5,466 nt of DNA from an uncultured Atopobiaceae bacterium (lineage in GTDB: Bacteria; Actinomycetota; Coriobacteriia; Coriobacteriales; Atopobiaceae), in NCBI GenBank assembly GCA_900770865.1, contig CAAGLU010000364.1, positions 1 through 5,466 of the forward strand, in the 5' to 3' direction. Position numbers and translations under genes: made by a program. Under the pieces are notes generated by a model. That model had not been told where the DNA came from. It saw only the letters and a program-made list of their open reading frames with translations, and made no database searches. Positions 1 through 4,979 of this stretch are shown piece after piece. Position 1 is the first letter of the stretch. Each line of letters opens with the position of its first letter.

Positions 1-1126
1 ACTCGGCATACAGGCTGCCATAGCTCACTGACCAGTGCGACTCACCAATGGAGAGGGCATCCGCGCTAGCTTGGATGTCGGTCGTATTCTGCTGCACGAT
101 GGGGAGGCCCGTGCTCTCGCTTGAGGAGACGCCGCCTGTATCCGTGCTGTCTGTGCTTGAGGTGACACTGCTGGCATCCGTGCCACCCGTGCTCGAAGTC
201 GAGGCCTGGTGCTGGGTGACGAGAAGCACTGCCACTACGGCGATGGCGGCGACAGCGCAGACGAGTGCAATCAAGCGGATGTGCGGCGTTTTGGGCGAGA
301 CGCGCGAGCCTGTGGAGCCGTGTGGTGCAACGCCGGGTATGGAGGCCGCTGCGTTCCTCTCGCCTGCTCTCTCGACCCCGCCTAGGGCAAGCTCGAGCTC
401 CGCTGCGCTCTGATAGCGTGCGCTCGGCTCGAATTCCGTTGCTTTGAGGACAACCGTGCGGAGGTCATCAGGTACGTCCGGCGAGGCGAGCGCCTGCTCG
501 TAGCCGTTCTTGTCCGAGGGATGGATGCCCGTGAGCATATAGCCCAAGAGACGACCGAGGGCGTACACGTCCGAGCGCGCGTCGGTCTGCGCAAAACCAT
601 ACTGCTCGGGAGCAGCAAAGCCCCAGGTGCCAAGCCTGCCGTCGTCTCCCTTGGCGTCTTCGCTCATAAGCCTGGCTATGCCAAAGTCTATGAGATGAGC
701 GCCATCTGCGGCGACTATCACGTTTGAGGGCGTGATGTCGAGATGTACGATGCCATGAGAGTGGAGCTTCGAGACTGCCTGGCAGACCTCATCGATGAGC
801 TGCCGTGCCTTGGAGGGGTCAAGCTTGTCGCGACCTTCGACGAGCTGTTCCACGGTCTCTCCGGGCACGTAATCGTAGACGACGATGAACTCGTCAGGCA
901 TCTCGTACGTTGCCTCGATGTGGGGAAGCCGGGCGAAGTCTATCTCGGGAAGCGTTGCCCAGACGCCTCGGTGCGCGCGGGCAGACGGTATGCGCTTGCG
1001 GACAAAGGGACCCGTCCCATCTAGGGTGACGAGCTCGGTTATGCCACCCTGTCCTTGTGCGAGGACGCGCTCCACATGGTAGGAGTCATCGACGCTCATT
1101 GCATGCATTACCTGGTCGTTGTTCAA
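1..1126 (-). CDS. Membrane-anchored Ser/Thr protein kinase (partial, C-terminus beyond the left edge)
   Basis: Eukaryotic-type (Hanks) protein kinase that phosphorylates Ser/Thr residues on cytoplasmic targets. I translated it on the minus strand; it is open for 375 codons with no stop and leaves the window. Residues, counting from the TTG at 1126: Gly-loop remnant at 22-28 (first Gly is Ala, G25 and G28 kept); likely ATP-binding K44; catalytic loop 128-135 HLDITPSN with catalytic D130 and N135; DFG at 147-149; GTWGFAAPEQYG around 166-177, the activation/P+1 segment with APE at 172-174; subdomain IX DARSDVYALG at 182-191. A Ser/Pro linker precedes one membrane helix at about 284-303, then a Ser/Thr/Gly-rich external stalk; no PASTA repeat is visible. 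The HRD Arg is Leu and the usual Lys two residues after Asp is Thr. Start: an in-frame TAG sits at 1142-1144. TTG 1126 has AGGA eight bases upstream and gives the N-terminal extension I expect for this subfamily; ATG at 1108 or 1099 are alternatives with weaker ribosome sites. It lies 149 bp downstream of the HTH gene on the same strand. Function confident, start uncertain. Confidence 0.93.
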   Translation of the reverse strand, partial: MNNDQVMHAMSVDDSYHVERVLAQGQGGITELVTLDGTGPFVRKRIPSARAHRGVWATLPEIDFARLPHIEATYEMPDEFIVVYDYVPGETVEQLVEGRDKLDPSKARQLIDEVCQAVSKLHSHGIVHLDITPSNVIVAADGAHLIDFGIARLMSEDAKGDDGRLGTWGFAAPEQYGFAQTDARSDVYALGRLLGYMLTGIHPSDKNGYEQALASPDVPDDLRTVVLKATEFEPSARYQSAAELELALGGVERAGERNAAASIPGVAPHGSTGSRVSPKTPHIRLIALVCAVAAIAVVAVLLVTQHQASTSSTGGTDASSVTSSTDSTDTGGVSSSESTGLPIVQQNTTDIQASADALSIGESHWSVSYGSLYAE

Positions 1127-1220
1127 GCCCTTGGTCCTGTCCTACACAGTGCCACTATTGCCGGCTTGCACATGAGGACCGGCCCTTGTCAATGATATGC
1201 AACCCGGACGTGGTGCTCCT

Positions 1221-1233
1221 CAGTTGACAACTG
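1221..1233. repeat. Short palindrome in the HTH-kinase intergenic gap
   Basis: The 13 bases read CAGTTG-A-CAACTG, perfect 6-bp arms around one central base. It lies 95 bp upstream of the proposed kinase start and 43 bp after the HTH gene stop. A wider pair, CAATGAT at 1190-1196 and ATCATTG at 1238-1244, brackets it as a second inverted repeat. This could be an operator for the kinase gene, possibly bound by the neighbouring HTH protein, but I found no matching copy upstream of the HTH gene and no convincing minus-strand promoter next to it. Low-confidence regulatory candidate. Confidence 0.35.
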
Positions 1234-1275
1234 AATAATCATTGGACGGCAGAAGGCGAATGCCTGGCCGTGCGG

Positions 1276-1734
1276 TCACGCCTGCCCCGCCCGCAGGGGT
1301 CCGGTGTGGAAGAGCGTTTGCTCGCCTAGGCTCCACAGCTCATCGTCGGTGGCCGAACGGTCAAAGTTGTGGTCGATGCACCAGATGATGATGGCGTCTC
1401 GGCGCACCTTGGGCCAGAGCTCCGAGACTCCGGAGAGGCGCAGGAGCCGCTGCGTTTCGCGGAGCGTGCAGCGCATGCCCAGCGCAAGCATGATGGCGTG
1501 GTCTCTGCCGGGGCGGCTCTTGCCGGCAAAGATGTCATAGACGACGGTGCCGTTAAGGCCGGATGCACGCACGACCTCGGCACGCTTCATGCCCTTCTCG
1601 TCCAGGAGCTCTCGCAGGTATTGAGGGAGGTTGCGATTGACAGTGGAGTCTGGCTCGCCAAGGTAGGACTCCACGCTTGGCGCCGCCAGGAGGCGGGCGA
1701 GAAGATCCTCTGTCAGTCGTTCCTTGCTGGCCAT
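1276..1734 (-). CDS. Helix-turn-helix regulator paired with the Ser/Thr kinase
   Basis: A 152-residue soluble protein with no signal or membrane segment. The core at about 35-102 looks like an XRE/Cro-type helix-turn-helix: a first helix LPQYLRELLDEKG, then KRAEVVRASGL, then a recognition-type segment TVVYDIFAGKSRPGRDHAI, then LRETQRLLRLSG. A conserved-looking RRDAIIIWCIDHN stretch (111-123) and a short acidic helix follow. In my recollection, proteins of this layout occur in Coriobacteriia and Clostridia, often next to a membrane Ser/Thr kinase, as here. The start is ATG 1734, supported by GGGAGGA with GGAGG six bases upstream; the stop is TGA at 1278-1276. The kinase gene follows on the same strand after 149 bp, so they may share a transcript or be separately promoted. 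The likely role is DNA-binding regulation, or acting as a kinase substrate or partner; the second is inference. No DNA target can be named with confidence. Confidence 0.85.
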   Translation of the reverse strand: MASKERLTEDLLARLLAAPSVESYLGEPDSTVNRNLPQYLRELLDEKGMKRAEVVRASGLNGTVVYDIFAGKSRPGRDHAIMLALGMRCTLRETQRLLRLSGVSELWPKVRRDAIIIWCIDHNFDRSATDDELWSLGEQTLFHTGPLRAGQA

Positions 1735-2009
1735 GCGTTCCTCCCGTCTTCGAGCAGCTGGGTAGCCTGCGGCTGAGGCAATCGTACGCCTCCATGGCCG
1801 CCCCCGATTGAAAACTGCGGCTTAATTGCAGTCGGTTGCGTGAGGTCCCGAGAATAACAGCAGGTAGATGGTTTGTGATTCGATTGCGAGTTGCTATTAA
1901 CCCGCAGATTTGAGGTGGGGACCACTCTCGGGAACCGTTTGCGCCAGAGAGAGGCGACATTGCGCCACGATGTGAACGTCGTCACTCTGGCACCACGGTA
2001 CTGCTCGGC

Positions 2010-2099
2010 AAAATGCGCACACCAAAATGACCGGTTACTACCAGTTTCCTGGGAAAACGTTGCCGAGAGGGATGCCGAATTGTTTTCGTGTGCACTTTT
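2010..2099. repeat. Imperfect inverted repeat with GTGTGC core
   Basis: AAAATGCGCACAC at 2010-2022 faces GTGTGCACTTTT at 2088-2099. The six-base GTGTGC core is perfect, and the flanking A and T runs correspond with a one-base shift. The inner segment contains CCAGTTTCCTGG (2041-2052), itself a small inverted repeat. It sits about 30 bp before the left arm of the stronger 2130-2220 hairpin, so both could be parts of one intergenic element spanning about 2010-2220. The arms are short and a chance match is possible. Confidence 0.3.
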
Positions 2100-2129
2100 G
2101 GGCGAAGATGGCGCCGCACCAACCCGCTT

Positions 2130-2220
2130 GCTACGGAGAATAGCTCCTTTTCTTAAACGACGGCCGCATTTGACCAGGACACCGATATCGGTTTTAAGAA
2201 AAGGAGCTACTCTCTGCGGC
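2130..2220. repeat. Long inverted repeat with 17-bp perfect arms
   Basis: Left arm 2141-2157 (TAGCTCCTTTTCTTAAA) is exactly complementary to right arm 2193-2209, across a 35-base loop. The pairing continues outwards to 2130 and 2220 with two mismatches (2140/2210 and 2133/2217) and two G-T pairs, giving arms of about 28 bp. The loop ends in a 12-bp perfect palindrome at 2181-2192. As RNA it would form a stable hairpin in either direction. Neither side has a tidy GC stem followed by a U-run, so it is not a classic intrinsic terminator. It may be a dispersed palindromic element or MITE-like remnant, or a structured RNA; no transposase lies nearby and no target-site duplication was recognised. 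Confidence 0.75.
2181..2192. repeat. 12-bp perfect palindrome in the hairpin loop
   Basis: ACCGATATCGGT is fully self-complementary with no central spacer and directly abuts the right arm of the long inverted repeat. It could be a protein-binding site, or it could form a second small stem inside the loop. No other copy is seen in the window. Confidence 0.5.
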
Positions 2221-2233
2221 GGAGAGGGCAGTG

Positions 2234-2340
2234 GCGCCGGCCGAGAGAGGTCGCGCCGGCCGAGAGAGGTCGCGCCGGGCGAGAGGACCGTGGCGCCGAG
2301 AGGGGCGCGCCGGGCGAGAGAGGCCGCGCCGGCCGAAAGG
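2234..2340. repeat. Six degenerate GC-rich tandem repeats of about 19 bp
   Basis: Units start with GCGCC at 2234, 2253, 2272, 2293, 2307 and 2326, so the spacing is 19, 19, 21, 14 and 19. The consensus is GCGCCGGCCGAGAGAGGTC. The first two units are identical, later ones carry substitutions and small length changes, and the last decays into GGCCGAAAGG. The lengths are not all multiples of three and the translations are low-complexity Arg/Ala/Glu, so this is not a coding repeat. It ends about 60 bp before the padR promoter. It is probably a slippage-generated array and its function is unknown. Confidence 0.7.
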
Positions 2341-2399
2341 GAACTCGCCCGCCGCCCGCCGACGTTATCCCAGCGCCTGCGGCAGAGAAGGCCTCACCC

Positions 2400-2428
2400 T
2401 TAACGTACTACGTCTGACGTAGTATGCT
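2400..2428 (+). promoter_or_regulatory. Predicted promoter of the padR operon
   Basis: TTAACG at 2400-2405 (four of six matches to TTGACA) and TATGCT at 2423-2428 (four of six to TATAAT) are separated by an ideal 17 bp. The 19-bp palindrome at 2406-2424 fills this spacer and overlaps the -10. The predicted start of transcription is near 2435, leaving a leader of about 48 bases that includes the second palindrome. The boxes are weak individually; the spacing and the operator placement are the main support. Confidence 0.55.
2406..2424. promoter_or_regulatory. Operator 1, probable PadR binding site
   Basis: A perfect palindrome with two 9-bp arms around one base: TACTACGTC-T-GACGTAGTA. It lies exactly between the predicted -35 and -10 of the operon whose first gene encodes a PadR regulator. 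PadR-family proteins are dimers that bind short inverted repeats and commonly autorepress, so binding here would block RNA polymerase. That PadR is the ligand is inference from position. Confidence 0.75.
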
Positions 2429-2442
2429 TCCAGTAGCGAAGA

Positions 2443-2461
2443 TACTACGACAGACGTAGCA
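2443..2461. promoter_or_regulatory. Operator 2, near-copy of operator 1
   Basis: TACTACGACAGACGTAGCA matches operator 1 at 16 of 19 positions and keeps 7 of 9 arm pairs. The centres of the two sites are 37 bp apart, about three and a half helical turns, so bound dimers would lie on roughly opposite faces of the DNA unless it twists or bends. It falls about 8-26 bases past the predicted transcription start and 21 bp before the padR start codon. Confidence 0.7.
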
Positions 2462-2482
2462 TCGAGCGAGGGGAGGCACCTC

Positions 2483-2824
2483 GTGCCCGACGAGATAAGC
2501 AGTGATTATATCCGGGGCTACATCGATCCCATGATCCTCTGCGTGCTTTTGCAGGGGCCCTCCTACGGCTATGAGGTCTCCAAGCGCATCCGCCAGATCT
2601 CCGGCGGCCTCTATGCGGTCAAGGAGACCACGCTCTACTCGGCGTTCGCGCGTCTGGAGAAGGGCGGTCTCGTGGAGTCATTCCCCCAGGTCGCCGAGAA
2701 CGGCAAGCGGCGCACCTACTACCGCATCACCTCAGCGGGAATCGACCACTACCAGGCTCGATGCCGGGAGTGGCTGCTCACCAAGGACGTTGTCGGCCGC
2801 TTCATGAAAGGGTGCGGTGCGTGA
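2483..2824 (+). CDS. PadR-family transcriptional repressor
   Basis: A 113-residue winged helix-turn-helix regulator of the small PadR class, with the DNA-binding domain plus a short C-terminal dimerisation helix. Visible features: helix 1 at about 14-24 (IDPMILCVLLQ), the family hallmark GPSYGYEV at 25-32, recognition helix region TLYSAFARLEKGGLVE at 50-65, and the wing with GKRRTYYRITSAG at 74-86. Residues 87-110 form the C-terminal helix. The start is GTG at 2483, set by a strong GGGGAGG at 2470-2476 with six bases between. The stop TGA shares its last base with the ATG of the next gene, so translation is probably coupled. The pairing with a HAAS/DUF4097 membrane protein is the usual genomic setting for this PadR type. 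Two palindromic operators in its own promoter indicate autorepression; any inducing ligand is unknown. Confidence 0.95.
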   Translation: MPDEISSDYIRGYIDPMILCVLLQGPSYGYEVSKRIRQISGGLYAVKETTLYSAFARLEKGGLVESFPQVAENGKRRTYYRITSAGIDHYQARCREWLLTKDVVGRFMKGCGA

Positions 2825-3663
2825 TGGATGACATCAGGGATTACCTCGAGTCCGTGTTCTCCAAGCTCCCTCAGACGCCCGAGGCGCGCCGTGCCAAGGA
2901 CGAGCTTGGCCAGATGATGGAGGACAAGTACGCCGAGCTTCTCGCCCAGGGTATGCCCGAGAAGGAGGCGGCCAAAGCGACCATCGACGAGTTTGGCAAC
3001 CCGGACGAGGTTCTCGAGTCACTTGGCGTAAAGTCGCAACCAGCGCACAAGTGGCACGCGGGGCGCATCGTGGCGGTGGTTCTCGGCGTCGTTGCGGTGT
3101 GCTGCGTGTGCTGGGCGGTCTTCTGGAGCCGTGCTAGCACAGACCCGCACGCCGGAAGCGTGGACGCCACCATTGCCGAGGACTTCTCGTCCGTGGATGT
3201 AAGCGCTGCCTGCTCGGACGTGGTAATCGAAAGTGGCGCCTCCGCCCGGGTGAGATACACCGGCGCTCCCAACACCTCGTTTGAGTACGAGGTGCAAGAC
3301 GGCGTGCTCCGCGTAACGCAGAAGCAGACGAGCAGCGAGGGCACGCAGGCGTCGGACGGCATCGTTATCACCGTTGTGGTTCCCTCGACGGCAGAGCTTG
3401 CGTCCATCGATGCTACGACGCAGCTTGGCAGCGTTGACCTGCAGGGCGTCGAGGCAGCGCGCGCCGATGTCTCTTCCCAGATGGGCGACGCCAGCGTGAG
3501 TGGGGTCGACCTCTCCAACGCAACGCTCGGGCTCTCCGTGGACATGGGAGAGATCACGCTTGACGGAAGCACGGTCTCCTCGGGTACAGTGGTGAGGGGT
3601 ACTGGCGAGAAGGTCCTTGCCGTCAGCGCCCAGATGGGGGACGTGACCGTGACCGCCCTGTAG
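2824..3663 (+). CDS. HAAS (DUF1700-like)/DUF4097 membrane protein
   Basis: A 279-residue protein with three parts. Residues 1-68 are a charged, helical N-terminal domain (LPQTPEARRAKDELGQMMEDK, then PEKEAAKATIDEFGNPDEVLESLG) typical of HAAS/DUF1700 proteins encoded beside PadR regulators. Residues 81-101 form one hydrophobic helix with several Cys. Residues from about 112 are a beta-rich DUF4097-type domain ending in short solenoid-like turns: QLGSVDL (200-206), QMGDASV (219-225), DMGEITL (240-246), QMGDVTV (270-276). The HAAS part should lie in the cytoplasm and the beta domain outside. The start ATG at 2824 overlaps the padR stop (TGATG); the frame is open upstream, but those codons lie inside padR. 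By gene-pair precedent, the HAAS domain may sense or bind PadR or a membrane signal. The role of the beta domain (adhesion, envelope stress sensing) is not established. It is the likely main regulated product of the operon. Confidence 0.9.
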   Translation: MDDIRDYLESVFSKLPQTPEARRAKDELGQMMEDKYAELLAQGMPEKEAAKATIDEFGNPDEVLESLGVKSQPAHKWHAGRIVAVVLGVVAVCCVCWAVFWSRASTDPHAGSVDATIAEDFSSVDVSAACSDVVIESGASARVRYTGAPNTSFEYEVQDGVLRVTQKQTSSEGTQASDGIVITVVVPSTAELASIDATTQLGSVDLQGVEAARADVSSQMGDASVSGVDLSNATLGLSVDMGEITLDGSTVSSGTVVRGTGEKVLAVSAQMGDVTVTAL

Positions 3664-3689
3664 TGCAGGCGGACGTGGACGGGGGAGAC

Positions 3690-4508
3690 ATGCCGGGACG
3701 CATCAAGCTCATTCTTTGCGACATTGATGGGACGATCCTTCCCAAGGGGCGCTCCCAGGTCTCCGCGCGCACGATACGGGCATTCCACGCGGCGCTCGAT
3801 GCGGGCCTGGTGATTGGGCCAGCAAGCGGCCGCGGTATCGAATGGATTCCGCCCTTCTTTGGCGGAGACGCCGCCTGCTGCGCCACCTGCCTTGCCACCA
3901 ACGGGCTGCAGGTCTACCTCAACGGCGCGCTGGCCCACGAGGAGCGACAGCCGCATGACGCGCTTGTCCGGCTGGCCACGATGCTCGCGGACGTGCCGCG
4001 CTCCGGGATGCTCTGCTTTGACGGCGGCGCGCCGCTGCTGGTTGCCGGTAGCCGAGAAGACCTGAGGCGCCCCTTCCCCGCATATGCCGAGACGTGCGTG
4101 CCGGTCGATGCCGTGCCGGACGTGGTGGTCAAGGCCAACGTGTTTGTCGACACGGACGAGGTCGGTACGCGTGCGCTCCTCGCGCGGGCGGCGCGCGAGG
4201 TGCCCGAGCTGGACCTGGACTACGCGCACGTGGGCTTCTCAAACGTGATGCCCCACGGCTACAACAAGGGCTCCGGCGCGCGCATGCTGTGCGAGCTGCT
4301 CGGCATTGACACGAGCGAGGTTGTGGTCTTTGGCGATGCGGGCAACGACCTGCCGCTCTTCTCGGTGGTGCCCAACTCCGTGGCGGTTGCCAACGCCCAG
4401 CCCGAGGCGGCTCGCGCGGCCCGCTGGCACATTGGCCGCTGCGAGGACGATGCCGTTGCTGTCGCGATTGAGGCCCTCGCCGCCGGCGAGTGGCCCTTCT
4501 CGGCGTAG
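3690..4508 (+). CDS. Cof-type HAD-superfamily hydrolase (class IIB)
   Basis: A 272-residue cytoplasmic Mg-dependent phosphatase, close to the usual 270 or so of the Cof/YbiV type. All four HAD motifs are present: motif I DIDGT with nucleophile D11 and acid/base D13; motif II PASGRG with S46; motif III K193 in the GYNKGSGARMLCELLGI region; motif IV GDAGND with D216 and D220. Residues of about 80-185 form the variable C2 cap that sets the substrate, typically a sugar phosphate, nucleotide or flavin phosphate; the substrate cannot be read from sequence. The ATG at 3690 places the DxDGT motif where family members have it. A purine run GGGGGAG (3681-3687) precedes it, rather close. GTG at 3663 is in frame, overlaps the upstream stop (TAGTG), and would add nine residues. 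It is the third gene of the padR operon by spacing. No intrinsic terminator is obvious after it. Confidence 0.93.
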   Translation: MPGRIKLILCDIDGTILPKGRSQVSARTIRAFHAALDAGLVIGPASGRGIEWIPPFFGGDAACCATCLATNGLQVYLNGALAHEERQPHDALVRLATMLADVPRSGMLCFDGGAPLLVAGSREDLRRPFPAYAETCVPVDAVPDVVVKANVFVDTDEVGTRALLARAAREVPELDLDYAHVGFSNVMPHGYNKGSGARMLCELLGIDTSEVVVFGDAGNDLPLFSVVPNSVAVANAQPEAARAARWHIGRCEDDAVAVAIEALAAGEWPFSA

Positions 4509-4527
4509 TGCTGCTCCCGCGCGTCGG

Positions 4528-4592
4528 ACAACCTCGCGCGACTGCCTCGTACGACAACCTCGCGCGGCTGCCTCGTACGACAACCTCACACG
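4528..4592. repeat. 26-bp tandem direct repeat, two and a half units
   Basis: Units begin with ACAACCTC at 4528, 4554 and 4580. Units one and two are identical except for one base (A or G at unit position 14). Unit three stops after about 13 bases, where the sequence becomes the left arm of the next inverted repeat. Each full unit contributes the palindrome TCGTACGA at its 3' junction (4547-4554 and 4573-4580). The array starts 20 bases past the HAD gene stop. The very high identity of adjacent copies suggests recent duplication. There are no spacers, so it is not a CRISPR array. Confidence 0.8.
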
Positions 4593-4675
4593 TGATATTT
4601 CTTTTTTGATATGAGTCGCCAAAACCCCAGTTGAGAATGACAGAATATCAAAGTAGAAACAACACGTGTGAGGTT
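4582..4675. repeat. Inverted repeat with about 31-bp arms
   Basis: Left arm 4582-4612 pairs with right arm 4645-4675 at 27 of 31 positions, leaving one G-T pair and three mismatches. The outer 13 bases (AACCTCACACGTG facing CACGTGTGAGGTT) are perfect and include the palindrome CACGTG in each arm. The inner part is AT-rich (TTTCTTTTTTGATAT facing ATATCAAAGTAGAAA). The loop is 32 bases (4613-4644). It follows the HAD gene and could end transcription as a large hairpin, but the T-run lies inside the stem, so it is not a standard intrinsic terminator. Size and architecture resemble the 2130-2220 element, although the sequences differ. Confidence 0.78.
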
Positions 4676-4682
4676 TAGCTCT

Positions 4683-4712
4683 CCGCTCAGGTTGGCATGG
4701 CATCCTGAGCGG
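4683..4712. repeat. Hairpin with 9-bp perfect arms
   Basis: CCGCTCAGG (4683-4691) and CCTGAGCGG (4704-4712) are exact complements around a 12-base loop. The stem is GC-rich and sits 8 bp after the larger inverted repeat. Neither flank has a T-run, so at best it is a weak or factor-dependent terminator. It may instead be part of the same composite element. Confidence 0.6.
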
Positions 4713-4775
4713 TCGCCCGCGCGCGCAACGGCTAAATTGAGTGATTTGGCAATAGCACAGATGGTTCCCAGCATG

Positions 4776-4839
4776 CTGTTGAGAAGGACCTAGCCACTTT
4801 ATGGCCTGCTTGCAGCAGGGTCCAACATCTTTTCAACAG
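4776..4839. repeat. Nested three-part inverted repeat upstream of the M20 gene
   Basis: Three complementary pairs are nested: outer CTGTTGA (4776-4782) with TCAACAG (4833-4839); middle GGACC (4786-4790) with GGTCC (4819-4823); inner CCTGCT (4805-4810) with AGCAGG (4814-4819) around TGC. One base (4819) is shared by the inner and middle pairs, so only one of those two pairs can use it. As RNA this would make a branched or elongated hairpin of 64 bases. It could be a leader structure for the peptidase gene 136 bp downstream, or a repeat remnant. No known riboswitch or T-box signature is recognised. Confidence 0.45.
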
Positions 4840-4945
4840 AAACGAGGCGGTGAAGAAAGACGCGGGCCTCTTCTGCTGCGCCTTACGCTGTTGCGGGTGG
4901 GTGACGAATGCGCGCCCATTTGGCCAACGCATGCGGTCCTCGACT

Positions 4946-4979
4946 ACCATGGCCCCAATGTGACTGGAGGCGCCATGGT
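4946..4979 (+). promoter_or_regulatory. Hairpin enclosing the ribosome site and start codon of the M20 gene
   Basis: ACCATGGC (4946-4953) is the exact complement of GCCATGGT (4972-4979), which contains the ATG at 4975. The 18-base loop carries the Shine-Dalgarno sequence GGAGG (4966-4970). In mRNA the start codon would be paired in the stem while the ribosome site stays exposed in the loop, which could lower or modulate initiation. Because CCATGG is itself palindromic, part of the match may be coincidental. Confidence 0.4.

Larger units (their letters stand above)
1735..2399. other. Long gene-free divergent intergenic region
   Basis: This stretch separates the minus-strand HTH gene from the plus-strand padR promoter. 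Reading frames across it give low-complexity Arg-rich or frame-shadow proteins with no recognisable domain, so I call no gene. 1735-1890 should contain the promoter of the HTH gene: on the minus strand an extended -10-like TGTTATTCT lies near 1857-1849, but I see no good -35. 2010-2099 has an imperfect GTGTGC-type inverted repeat. 2130-2220 holds the long hairpin and 2234-2340 the GC-rich tandem repeats, both listed separately. The composition switches from AT-rich blocks to nearly pure G/C, unlike the flanking genes, which suggests inserted or amplified repeat DNA. Confidence 0.6.

Noticed and set aside
48..413. 121-codon open frame on the plus strand
   Set aside because: It is antisense to the kinase membrane helix and stalk and matches no family.
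2027..2143. Possible 38-codon small ORF starting ATG at 2027 and ending TAG at 2141-2143
   Set aside because: It has no Shine-Dalgarno sequence, its stop lies in the hairpin arm, and nothing supports conservation.
1891..2403. 170-codon open frame on the plus strand
   Set aside because: It crosses the hairpin and the GC-rich tandem repeats, gives an Arg/Ala-rich low-complexity tail, has no ribosome site and shows no recognisable domain.
2871..4229. 452-codon open frame on the minus strand
   Set aside because: It is antisense to the HAAS/DUF4097 and HAD genes, both of which have clear motifs; long antisense frames are common in high-GC coding DNA.
4528..4592. CRISPR-like repeat array
   Set aside because: The repeats are directly adjacent with no spacers, there are only two and a half units, and no cas gene is present.
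4582..4612. Intrinsic terminator for the padR-HAD operon, using CACACGTG and the following T-rich run
   Set aside because: The only local stem is about 4 bp and the T-run pairs with the right arm of the long inverted repeat, so it does not fit the stem-then-U-run pattern.
4737..4806. Promoter for the M20 gene using TTGGCA (4746) or TTGAGA (4779)
   Set aside because: Good -35-like hexamers exist, but no -10 element with acceptable spacing scores above three of six matches.
4860..4974. T-box or other known riboswitch before the M20 gene
   Set aside because: No T-box core motif or other familiar conserved riboswitch sequence could be found; only generic pairing is visible.
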